A stretch of 5,817 bases of DNA from Lawsonibacter sp. (lineage in GTDB: Bacteria > Bacillota > Clostridia > Oscillospirales > Oscillospiraceae): NCBI GenBank assembly GCA_022793355.1, contig JAAWCR010000218.1, positions 1 through 5,817 of the forward strand, read 5' to 3'. Both the position numbers and the translations under genes were made by a program. This document shows, in pieces, positions 1-5,619 of the stretch (its first letter is position 1; each line of letters begins with the position of its first letter). The notes beneath the pieces are model-generated. The model ran no database searches. It was not told where the DNA came from and saw only the letters and a list, made by a program, of their open reading frames with translations.

Positions 1-111
1 AACAGCAAGCTGGTAAAATTCCGCCGGGAGGGCAAAACCGTGTACTACTCCCTGGCCGACGACCACGTCATTCATATCCTGGCTCAGGGTATGGAACACA
101 TCCTGGAGTAG
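1..111 (+). CDS. ArsR/SmtB-family metal-sensing repressor, C-terminal part
   Basis: Only the last 36 codons are in the window, ending at TAG (109-111); the start lies upstream. The visible part is the end of the beta-wing (LVKFRREGKTVYYSL) followed by the C-terminal alpha-5 helix, as in ArsR/SmtB winged-helix repressors. These dimers bind the operator of a metal-resistance operon and let go when metal binds. Counting from the first visible codon, D20, H22, H33 and E36 reproduce the DxH...(10)...HxxE spacing of the alpha-5 zinc site of cyanobacterial SmtB (family knowledge), so Zn/Cd/Pb/Co-type sensing is more likely than arsenic sensing. Whether an additional N-terminal cysteine site exists, as in CadC, cannot be seen. 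It is the first visible gene of an operon with an HMA protein and a P1B ATPase and presumably represses it; its operator and promoter are outside the window. The family call is firm, the exact inducer is inferred. Confidence 0.88.
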   Translation, partial: NSKLVKFRREGKTVYYSLADDHVIHILAQGMEHILE

Positions 112-129
112 GGCGGCCCGCGGCCGCCC
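111..129 (+). repeat. GC-only inverted repeat after the repressor stop codon
   Basis: GGGCGGCC (111-118) and GGCCGCCC (122-129) form a perfect 8-bp stem made only of G and C, with a 3-base loop. The stem begins at the last base of the repressor stop codon. It is followed by GCGCAAAATACC and not by a T tract, so it is not a standard intrinsic terminator. It could slow transcription, stabilise or process the polycistronic mRNA, or lower expression of downstream genes relative to the repressor. No function is shown. Confidence 0.55.
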
Positions 130-150
130 GCGCAAAATACCGTAAATCAG

Positions 151-158
151 AAAGGAAG
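151..158 (+). promoter_or_regulatory. Ribosome binding site of the HMA protein
   Basis: AAAGGAAG lies 8 bases before the ATG at 167. It is a good purine-rich Shine-Dalgarno sequence and fixes this start. No separate promoter is evident in the 55 bases between the repressor and this gene. Confidence 0.7.
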
Positions 159-166
159 TATTCATT

Positions 167-379
167 ATGAAAAAGACCTTTAAGCTCATTGACCTGGACT
201 GCGCCAACTGCGCCGCCAAAATGGAAACCGCCATCAAAAAGCTCCCCGGCGTCACCGACGCCTCCGTGTCCTTTATGACCCAGAAGATGACCATCGAATC
301 GGAAGATGTGGACGCCGTGATGAAGGACGTGGTAAAGTGCTGTAAGAAGGTGGAGCCCGACTGCGAGATCGTGCTGTGA
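167..379 (+). CDS. Free-standing HMA-domain metal-binding protein (metallochaperone-like)
   Basis: This 70-residue protein is a single heavy-metal-associated (HMA) domain with the expected beta-alpha-beta pattern. The metal motif is D11-C12-A-N-C15 near the N-terminus. In the HMA family, Asp just before CxxC is typical of Zn/Cd/Pb transporters such as ZntA, whereas copper chaperones usually carry Met-Thr/Ser there (family knowledge). Three further cysteines, C58, C59 and C66, sit in the last helix/strand and are not part of the core motif. It has no signal peptide or membrane segment, so it should be cytosolic. It follows a metal sensor and precedes, after one gene, a P1B ATPase that lacks its own HMA domain. 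The simple reading is a detached metal-binding domain that hands metal to, or regulates, that pump in trans. The stop overlaps the GTG start of the next gene by four bases. Family is sure; delivery to this pump is inference. Confidence 0.92.
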   Translation: MKKTFKLIDLDCANCAAKMETAIKKLPGVTDASVSFMTQKMTIESEDVDAVMKDVVKCCKKVEPDCEIVL

Positions 380-990
380 GCAACTTCTGGGACCGGGTGG
401 CCTGGCTGTACGACCTGGTGGAGCGGAGCAACCGGGCGGTCAACTCCGCGGCGGCGAACCGGGTGGCGGAGCTGATTCCCTATGGGGCCAGGGTTCTGGA
501 CTGCGCCGCCGGGACGGGGGAGTTCTCCCTGGCGGCGGCAAAACGGGCCGGGACGGTGCTGTGTACCGACCAGTCTCCGGCTATGCTGAAGCGGGCCCGG
601 AAAAAGGCGGACAGGCGGGGCCGAATCAATATCCGCTTTGCCCAACGGGACGTGACCGCCCTGTCCGACCCGGACAGCAGCTTTGACGCGGTAATTGCCG
701 CCAATGTCCTTCACCTTCTGCCTCAGCCGGAGCGGGCGGTCCAGGAGCTGTGGCGGGTCACCGCCCCCGGCGGGCGGCTGATTCTGCCTACTTACCTCCA
801 GGGGAAGGTGGGAGCGGCCTACGGGACCATGATTAAAATTTATCAGGGCGTGGGCTTTCACTATGAGCACGCTTTTACCTCAGAAACGTACCAGATGATG
901 CTGGAAGGTCTGGAGCTGGCCCCTGTAACGGTGGAGGTCATTCCGGGCCGGGTGCCTGAGGGAATTGCCGTGCTGGAAAAGTCCGTATAA
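376..990 (+). CDS. Class I SAM-dependent methyltransferase in metal-export operon
   Basis: The protein has 204 residues and starts at GTG 376, overlapping the HMA stop as GTGA. A weak GAGA at 365-368 is the only nearby ribosome site, so translational coupling is likely. It has the seven-strand Rossmann methyltransferase motifs: motif I VLDCAAGTGEF (40-50), an acidic residue at the end of strand 2 (D65 in LCTDQS), motif II FDAVIAANVLHLL (103-115) and the post-loop PGGRLILP (131-138). The N-terminus with WD..A.LYD..ERSN (5-19) resembles the UbiE/phospholipid-methyltransferase branch. No membrane segment is seen. The substrate cannot be told from sequence. It lacks the several conserved cysteines of ArsM-type arsenite methyltransferases; only C43 and C63 are present, both within or next to the SAM fold. 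Being locked between two metal-handling genes suggests a role in the metal response, for example methylation of a lipid, thiol, metabolite or metalloid. Fold is firm, role unknown. Confidence 0.9.
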   Translation: MSNFWDRVAWLYDLVERSNRAVNSAAANRVAELIPYGARVLDCAAGTGEFSLAAAKRAGTVLCTDQSPAMLKRARKKADRRGRINIRFAQRDVTALSDPDSSFDAVIAANVLHLLPQPERAVQELWRVTAPGGRLILPTYLQGKVGAAYGTMIKIYQGVGFHYEHAFTSETYQMMLEGLELAPVTVEVIPGRVPEGIAVLEKSV

Positions 991-997
991 AGAGGTG
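991..997 (+). promoter_or_regulatory. Ribosome binding site deciding the ATPase start
   Basis: AGAGGTG starts directly after the methyltransferase stop (988-990) and lies 6 bases before the ATG at 1004. It favours 1004 over an in-frame TTG at 965, which lies inside the methyltransferase gene and would add 13 residues of non-hydrophobic sequence. Confidence 0.75.
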
Positions 998-1003
998 TTT
1001 TTT

Positions 1004-2911
1004 ATGACCCGAAAGCAAAAAAAGACCCTGTACCGTATTCTCATTGCCTTTGTGTTGTTTGTTGTCTGCCTGCTTTTACCCACTGTCTGGCTGTCCGGCC
1101 CAATTCCACCGCTTAGCGTGGTTCAGGACCGGAATGGCTGCGGGACATACGCTTTGGCAAGGTGGCCGCTGTTCCTGGTTCCCTACCTGGTAATCGGCTG
1201 GGATGTCCTCTGGAAGGCCATCCGCAACATTATGCGCGGACAGGTCTTTGATGAAAACTTTCTCATGTGCGTGGCCACCATCGGGGCGCTGATTATCGGC
1301 GAGTACCCCGAGGCGGTGGCGGTAATGCTGTTCTATCAGGTGGGGGAGCTGTTTCAGAGCGTGGCCGTGTCCCGCTCTCGGCAGTCCATCTCCGAGCTGA
1401 TGGACATCCGTCCCGACTACGCCAACGTGGAGCGGGAGGGCCAGCTGGTCCAGGTGGATCCCGACGAGGTGGCGGTGGGGGACGTGATTGTCATCAAGGC
1501 GGGGGAGCGGGTGCCCCTGGACGGTAAGGTGCTGGAGGGGAATTCCGCCTTGGACACTGCCGCCCTCACTGGCGAGTCCCTGCCTCGGGACGTGGGGGTG
1601 GGGGACGAGGTGATTTCAGGCTGTGTCAACCTGTCCGGGCTGCTCCATGTGCAGGTGTCCAAGCCCTTTGGCCAGTCCACCGTGGCCCGCATTTTGGACC
1701 TGGTGGAGAACTCCAGCGAGAAAAAGGCCCAGGCAGAGCATTTTATCACCAAATTTGCCCGGTACTACACTCCCATCGTGGTCTTTGCCGCCCTGGCTCT
1801 GGCGGTGATCCCCTCTCTGCTGGACGGTCAGTGGGGGGTGTGGGTGCCCCGGGCGCTGAACTTCCTGGTGGTGTCCTGCCCCTGCGCCCTGGTGATCTCT
1901 ATCCCCCTGTCCTTCTTCGGCGGGCTGGGCGGCGCGTCCAAGCAGGGCATTCTGGTGAAAGGAAGCAACTATCTGGAGGCCCTGGCCCAGGCGGGGGTGG
2001 TGGTCTTTGATAAGACGGGCACCCTGACCCAGGGCAGGTTTGCTGTCACGGCCGTCCACCCGGAGGGGATAGAGGAAAAACAGCTGCTGGAGCTGGCCGC
2101 TCTGGCGGAGCAGTTTTCCACCCATCCTATCTCGAAATCCATCGTCAGCGCCTGGGACGGTGTCCCTGACCGGGGCCGGGCCACCGAGGTGGAGGAGGTG
2201 GCCGGCCACGGTGTCCGGGCGGCAATCGACGGGCGCAGGGTACTGGCGGGCAACATGAAGCTGATGGAACGGGAGGGGATCTCCCCTGTCTGCGATCATG
2301 ACCACCCGGGAACCATCATCCATGTGGCGGTGGATGGTCAGTATGCCGGCCATCTGGTCATTGCCGATCAGCCCAAGGAGACGTCCGCCCAGGCCCTGCG
2401 GGAGCTGAAGGCAGCGGGGGTCCGGCAGACCGTCATGCTTACCGGCGACGCCCAGGGGGCCGCCCAGGCGGTGGCGCAGGAGCTGGGGCTGGATCAGTTC
2501 TACGCCCAGCTCCTCCCGGCGGACAAGGTGGAGCGGGTGGAGCAACTGCTCCAGGAAAAACGCCCCAAAGAGAAGCTGGTCTTTGTGGGGGACGGCATCA
2601 ACGACGCCCCCGTCCTCTCCCGGGCGGACATTGGGGTGGCTATGGGCGCTCTGGGTTCCGACGCAGCCATCGAGGCGGCGGATATTGTGCTCATGGACGA
2701 CGACTTGCTCAAGCTCCCCGTGGCAGTGCGCATTGCCCGCAGAACCCTGTCCATTGTGCGGCAGAATGTGGTCTTTGCCCTGGGGGTAAAGCTGCTGGTG
2801 TTGATACTGTCTGCTATGGGCCGGGCCAATATGTGGGCCGCCGTCTTTGCCGATGTGGGGGTATCTGTGCTGGCTATCCTGAACGCCAGCCGGATGCTGA
2901 AAGCAAAATAA
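1004..2911 (+). CDS. cadA: P1B-type heavy-metal exporting ATPase (Zn/Cd/Pb class), no HMA domain
   Basis: This 635-residue membrane pump uses ATP to export divalent soft metals from the cytosol. In order it shows: TM segments near 8-28, 52-71, 86-104 and 105-120; actuator-domain TGES (189-192); TM near 253-272; the TM helix with the metal-site motif C292-P-C294; phosphorylation motif D336-KTGTLT; the P1B-specific H374-P; GDGINDAP (529-536); and two final TM segments near 586-604 and 608-627. K596 and D617 in the last two helices, together with CPC, are the signature of the P1B-2 group (ZntA/CadA; Zn, Cd, Pb) rather than copper pumps. ZntA/CadA proteins usually run above 700 residues because of N-terminal HMA domains; this one begins directly with TM1, and the HMA domain is encoded separately upstream. 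C430, H432 and H434 form a Cys/His-rich loop in the nucleotide-binding domain. The gene ends with tandem stops TAA TAG and a terminator. The symbol is by class; zntA would be equally fair. Confidence 0.96.
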   Translation: MTRKQKKTLYRILIAFVLFVVCLLLPTVWLSGPIPPLSVVQDRNGCGTYALARWPLFLVPYLVIGWDVLWKAIRNIMRGQVFDENFLMCVATIGALIIGEYPEAVAVMLFYQVGELFQSVAVSRSRQSISELMDIRPDYANVEREGQLVQVDPDEVAVGDVIVIKAGERVPLDGKVLEGNSALDTAALTGESLPRDVGVGDEVISGCVNLSGLLHVQVSKPFGQSTVARILDLVENSSEKKAQAEHFITKFARYYTPIVVFAALALAVIPSLLDGQWGVWVPRALNFLVVSCPCALVISIPLSFFGGLGGASKQGILVKGSNYLEALAQAGVVVFDKTGTLTQGRFAVTAVHPEGIEEKQLLELAALAEQFSTHPISKSIVSAWDGVPDRGRATEVEEVAGHGVRAAIDGRRVLAGNMKLMEREGISPVCDHDHPGTIIHVAVDGQYAGHLVIADQPKETSAQALRELKAAGVRQTVMLTGDAQGAAQAVAQELGLDQFYAQLLPADKVERVEQLLQEKRPKEKLVFVGDGINDAPVLSRADIGVAMGALGSDAAIEAADIVLMDDDLLKLPVAVRIARRTLSIVRQNVVFALGVKLLVLILSAMGRANMWAAVFADVGVSVLAILNASRMLKAK

Positions 2912-2958
2912 TAGCAGTTGGCCTGCTGCCGTGTAATAATTATGTGGCATAGCCAAAC

Positions 2959-3003
2959 AAGCACCAAACCGGACCTGCCTACAGGTCCGGTTTGGTGTTT
3001 ATT
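2959..3003 (+). terminator. Intrinsic, probably bidirectional terminator between convergent genes
   Basis: A perfect 16-bp stem (2962-2977 with 2982-2997) closes a CCTA loop. On the + strand it is followed by TTTATTAT, a usable T tract for the metal operon. On the - strand, where leuA ends at 3002, the hairpin is followed by CTTGTTT, a weaker T-rich run. Position, symmetry and the lack of another hairpin suggest it stops transcription from both sides. Confidence 0.88.
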
Positions 3004-4687
3004 ATGCTCTCTTTGCCCGGTTGATGGCGGCCAGGATGGCCCGGAGGGGAGCCAGATTGATGTTGTGGGACAGGCCCACCCCCCAATACTGCTTGCCGGT
3101 GCGCTTGTCCTGAAGGAGGATATAGGCCACGCCCTGGGAGTCGGAGCCGTCGGTAATGGCGTGGGAGGCGTAGTCCAGAAAGGAGAAGCGGTCAATTTTC
3201 TCCCCCTTGATGGCGTTGAAGAAGGCGTCAATAGGGCCGTTGCCCTCGCCGGACACCTGAAAGACGGTGTCGGTGTGGCGCAGGGTGCCCTGGAAGGCCA
3301 CATGGGAGTGGCCCTCGTCATCGATGGTCTCCTGGAAGGAGTGTTTCAGCAACTGGTAGGGCTCCTTCACATCCACATACTCCTGATGGAACAGCTCGCT
3401 GATGCGCTGGGGGACAATCTCCTTGCCCACCCGGTCGGTCTCCACCTGAACGACGTGGCCGAACTCGGGGTGCATGGACTTGGGTAGGTCGAAGCCGAAG
3501 TCGTGCTCCATGATATAGGCCGCGCCCCCCTTGCCCGACTGGGAGTTGATGCGGATGATGGGCTCGTATTCCCGGCCCACGTCGGCGGGGTCGATGGGCA
3601 GATAGGGGATCTCCCAGTACGCGCTCCCGGAGGACTTCATATACTGCACGCCCTTGTTGATGGCGTCCTGATGGCTGCCCGAGAAGGCGGTAAAAACCAG
3701 CTTGCCCGCGTAGGGCTGGCGGTCCCCCACGGGCATTTTGGTGCACCGCTCATACATCTCTTTGATTTTGTTGATGTTGGAGAAGTCCAGCTCCGGGTCC
3801 ACTCCCTGGGTGTACATGTTCATAGCCAGGGTGACCATATCCACGTTTCCGGTGCGCTCACCGTTGCCGAAGAGGGTGGCCTCCACCCGGTCGGCCCCGG
3901 CCAGCAGGCCCATCTCGGTGGTGGCGACCCCGCAGCCCCGGTCATTGTGGGGATGGCGGGAGATGATGGCGCAGTCCCGGCCGGGAATCTTGCGGCAGAA
4001 GTACTCCAGCATGTCAGCGAACTGGTTGGGCATGCAGTTCTCCACGGTGGTGGGCAGGTTCAGGATCACCTTGTTCTCCGGCGTGGCGTGGAGGTGGTCC
4101 AGCACAGCTTGGCAGATCTCCACGGCGTAGTCCATCTCCGTGCCCATAAATGATTCTGGAGAGTATTCAAATCGCAGATTCATACCAGCTTCAATCATGG
4201 GCTGGGACATCTCATAGATCAGGTCGGCAGCATCAGTGGCAATTTTGGTGATGCCGTCGGTGTCCATCTGAAAGACCACCTTCCGCTGGAGGGTGGAGGT
4301 GGAGTTGTAGAAGTGGAGGATGACGTTCTTGGCACCCTGAATGGCCTCGAAGGTCTTTTTAATCAGGTGCTCCCGAGCCTGAACCAGCACCTGGATGGTC
4401 ACGTCGTCGGGGATGTGACCTCCCTCAATCAGTTCCCGGCAGATTTCATACTCCGTCTCACTGGCGGAGGGGAAGCCAATCTCGATCTCCTTCACCCCAA
4501 TGTCCACCAGCGTGTGAAAATACTCCAGTTTTTCGGCCAGATTCATGGGGTCCACCAGGGCCTGATTGCCGTCCCGCAGATCCACGGAGCACCAGACGGG
4601 GGCCTTGGTAATCACTCGGTCGGGCCAGGTGCGGCCCTTGATGGGCTGGGGGGTAAAGGGAATGTACTTTTCAAATTTGGGCTTCAT
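3002..4687 (-). CDS. leuA: 2-isopropylmalate synthase, long (LeuA type 2) form
   Basis: The product (561 residues) condenses acetyl-CoA with 2-oxoisovalerate to 2-isopropylmalate, the committed step of leucine synthesis. Length and sequence fit the yeast/actinobacterial-type LeuA. The N-terminal TIM barrel starts after MKPKFEKYIPF and contains DLRDGNQ (36-42; R38 and D39 are the expected catalytic Arg and metal-binding Asp), the metal-binding H245-P-H247-ND, and FGNGERTGN (273-281). A linker with GSHQDAINKG (337-346) follows. Residues from about 440 form the C-terminal LeuA allosteric domain, with GNGPIDAFFNAI (482-493) and YWGVGLSHNI (534-543), so leucine feedback is expected. The start at 4687 is set by a strong AAAGGAGGA site; a longer reading frame to 4780 would pass through the terminator and T-box and is not real. 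No leuB/C/D lies next to it here; downstream is a convergent operon. It is controlled by the T-box leader described separately. Confidence 0.97.
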   Translation of the reverse strand: MKPKFEKYIPFTPQPIKGRTWPDRVITKAPVWCSVDLRDGNQALVDPMNLAEKLEYFHTLVDIGVKEIEIGFPSASETEYEICRELIEGGHIPDDVTIQVLVQAREHLIKKTFEAIQGAKNVILHFYNSTSTLQRKVVFQMDTDGITKIATDAADLIYEMSQPMIEAGMNLRFEYSPESFMGTEMDYAVEICQAVLDHLHATPENKVILNLPTTVENCMPNQFADMLEYFCRKIPGRDCAIISRHPHNDRGCGVATTEMGLLAGADRVEATLFGNGERTGNVDMVTLAMNMYTQGVDPELDFSNINKIKEMYERCTKMPVGDRQPYAGKLVFTAFSGSHQDAINKGVQYMKSSGSAYWEIPYLPIDPADVGREYEPIIRINSQSGKGGAAYIMEHDFGFDLPKSMHPEFGHVVQVETDRVGKEIVPQRISELFHQEYVDVKEPYQLLKHSFQETIDDEGHSHVAFQGTLRHTDTVFQVSGEGNGPIDAFFNAIKGEKIDRFSFLDYASHAITDGSDSQGVAYILLQDKRTGKQYWGVGLSHNINLAPLRAILAAINRAKRA

Positions 4688-4694
4688 GGCGGTG

Positions 4695-4703
4695 TCCTCC
4701 TTT
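4695..4703 (-). promoter_or_regulatory. Ribosome binding site of leuA
   Basis: Read on the - strand this is AAAGGAGGA, an almost perfect anti-16S match, with 7 bases between it and the ATG at 4687. It decides the start and excludes the 31-residue upstream extension. Confidence 0.9.
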
Positions 4704-4729
4704 AAATGGTTGGATGCGTCAGGGGACGG

Positions 4730-4759
4730 AAAAGCCCCTGACTCTTTCAAGTCAGGGGC
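4730..4759 (-). terminator. T-box-controlled intrinsic terminator in the leuA leader
   Basis: On the - strand GCCCCTGACT (4759-4750) pairs perfectly with AGTCAGGGGC (4743-4734) around a TGAAAG loop, followed by TTTT (4733-4730). Its 5' arm shares CCCTG (4757-4753) with the antiterminator, so the two structures exclude each other. It stops transcription before leuA when tRNA-Leu is charged. Confidence 0.93.
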
Positions 4760-4985
4760 GTAAAAACTACGCGGTACCACCCTGGTTCAGCGAATGGTCG
4801 CCCATCCGCCCTCACAGCCTCTAACAAGGCTTCAGCCGGTAACGGGGCCAGTCGTCCCGCCCTACTTCGGTTCAGGCGGACTGCTCGGGGGCCAGTTATC
4901 CACAATCTCTCCTCACACCGGCTCGCACCATCCGCCGGCTCTCTGAGTGGGAGGGACTGTCTTTTTCCCCTTCATCGCATTTGCT
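4760..4985 (-). promoter_or_regulatory. Leucine T-box riboswitch (leuA leader, specifier CUG)
   Basis: The signature AGGGTGGTACCGCG is read on the - strand at 4783-4770. The antiterminator can be drawn in full: CAGGG (4784-4780) pairs with CCCTG (4757-4753), GCGTA (4772-4768) pairs with TACGC (4762-4758), and the 7-base bulge TGGTACC lies between. The bulge's UGGU would pair with tRNA ending ACCA, which fits the A73 discriminator of tRNA-Leu. Stem I shows the distal element AGAGAGCCGGC...GGTGCGAGCCGGT (4944-4917), with CCGGC pairing GCCGG. Aligned to the glyQS T-box (specifier, one purine, five pyrimidines, GAGC), the triplet at 4895-4893 is the specifier: CTG, then G, CCCCC, GAGC. CUG is a leucine codon, matching the gene. 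A CCCGTTAC element and small hairpins follow before the T-box. Uncharged tRNA-Leu should bind both sites and allow read-through into leuA. Exact 5' end is set only by the predicted promoter. Confidence 0.96.
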
Positions 4986-4993
4986 TGTTGAGC

Positions 4994-5022
4994 ATTCTAA
5001 CGGAAATCCCCCCGCTTGTCAA
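4994..5022 (-). promoter_or_regulatory. leuA promoter (sigma-A type)
   Basis: On the - strand, TTGACA (5022-5017, perfect consensus) and TAGAAT (4999-4994, 5 of 6) are separated by 17 bases. Transcription would begin near 4987, just before the T-box stem I, giving a leader of about 300 nt. The -35 box overlaps the -35 box of the divergent + strand promoter. Confidence 0.85.
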
Positions 5023-5044
5023 GAGGAAATTTTCGTGATAAAAT
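5016..5044 (+). promoter_or_regulatory. Promoter of the cysteine hydrolase gene (sigma-A type)
   Basis: TTGTCA (5016-5021) and TAAAAT (5039-5044), each 5 of 6 to consensus, lie 17 bases apart. The start would be near 5051, leaving a short leader of about 22 nt. It shares its -35 sequence with the opposite-strand leuA promoter. Confidence 0.78.
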
Positions 5045-5058
5045 AAAAGAAATATAAC

Positions 5059-5067
5059 GGGGAGGGG
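5059..5067 (+). promoter_or_regulatory. Ribosome binding site of the cysteine hydrolase
   Basis: GGGGAGGGG precedes the ATG at 5073 by 5 bases (core GGAGG at 5061-5065, 7 bases away). It fixes the start, which also places the catalytic Asp at residue 7 as the family expects. Confidence 0.8.
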
Positions 5068-5072
5068 AAACA

Positions 5073-5612
5073 ATGGTTTTATTGGTAATCGACACCCAGA
5101 AGGGGATCACCGACAGCAGATTATACTGCTTTGAGGAGCTGCGGGCAAACATCAAGGCTCTGATTGCCCAAGCCAGGGAAAGCGGCGTGGAAGTGGTCTA
5201 CGTGCGGCATGACGACGGCCCGGGGACGGGCTTTTCAGTGGGGGACGACGAATTTCAGATTTTTGAGGAGTTCGCCCCCCGGGAGGGGGAGCGGGTCTTT
5301 GACAAGGTGGTCAACAGCGCCCTGCATCCCTCGGTGGGGCTGTCCGGATATTTGGTGGAGACGGGGGAAAAACAGCTGATGGTGGTGGGCATGCAGACGG
5401 ATTTCTGCATCGACGCCACCATAAAGAGTGGCTTCGACCTGGGGTTTGAGATGATTGTGCCGGAGCATACAAACTCCACCTTCGACAACCAATACATGAA
5501 ACAGGATACGGCCTACCATTACTTTAACGATTTTGTGTGGCCGGGGCGGTACGCCCGGTGCGTCCCGATGGAGGAGGCAATAAATCTGCTCCAGACGGCA
5601 AAAAAATTTTAA
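5073..5612 (+). CDS. Isochorismatase-family cysteine hydrolase
   Basis: This 179-residue protein has the usual single-domain length of the family and the full catalytic triad: D7 in LLVIDTQKG, K78 in VFDKVVNSAL and C112 in QTDFCID. The V105-G106-M107 stretch before the cysteine is where the family has its conserved cis-peptide. Family members hydrolyse isochorismate or amide bonds (nicotinamide, N-carbamoyl compounds, ureidoacrylate) through a cysteine thioester or related intermediate. The substrate is not evident. The clear nicotinamidase metal site (D-x-H plus His) is not apparent, although H46-D47-D48 lies in a similar region, so I do not call it pncA. It is probably cytosolic, with no signal or TM segment. 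It is transcribed divergently from leuA from an overlapping promoter. No terminator is seen between its stop and the rpmE promoter, so some read-through into rpmE is possible. Confidence 0.93.
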   Translation: MVLLVIDTQKGITDSRLYCFEELRANIKALIAQARESGVEVVYVRHDDGPGTGFSVGDDEFQIFEEFAPREGERVFDKVVNSALHPSVGLSGYLVETGEKQLMVVGMQTDFCIDATIKSGFDLGFEMIVPEHTNSTFDNQYMKQDTAYHYFNDFVWPGRYARCVPMEEAINLLQTAKKF

Positions 5613-5619
5613 AAAGTAG

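Noticed and set aside
965..1003. Upstream TTG start for the ATPase
   Set aside because: It lies within the methyltransferase gene and lacks a ribosome site, while ATG 1004 has AGAGGTG directly before it.
2913..2927. Small hairpin AGCAG...CTGCT just after the ATPase stop
   Set aside because: Only five base pairs with no T tract; the 16-bp hairpin downstream is a far better terminator.
1616..2956. Long open frame (446 codons) on the - strand opposite the ATPase gene
   Set aside because: It lies antisense to an unmistakable P-type ATPase, has no ribosome site or recognisable domain, and is rich in His/Gly/Gln as expected from the complement of a GC-rich gene.
2500..3321. Open frame on the - strand running from leuA into the ATPase region
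   Set aside because: It crosses the shared terminator, overlaps two well-supported genes and has low-complexity Ser/Pro/Thr/Ala composition typical of an out-of-frame reading.
2918..4153. Open frames on the + strand opposite leuA
   Set aside because: They are complements of leuA codons, without ribosome sites or known domains; one starts before the terminator hairpin and reads straight through it.
4688..4780. 31-residue N-terminal extension of leuA
   Set aside because: It would have to be translated from the T-box and terminator sequence; the strong ribosome site at 4695-4703 places the start at 4687.
5073..5612. Naming the hydrolase pncA or entB
   Set aside because: The Asp-Lys-Cys triad supports the superfamily, but neither a clear nicotinamidase metal site nor an isochorismatase-specific context is present.
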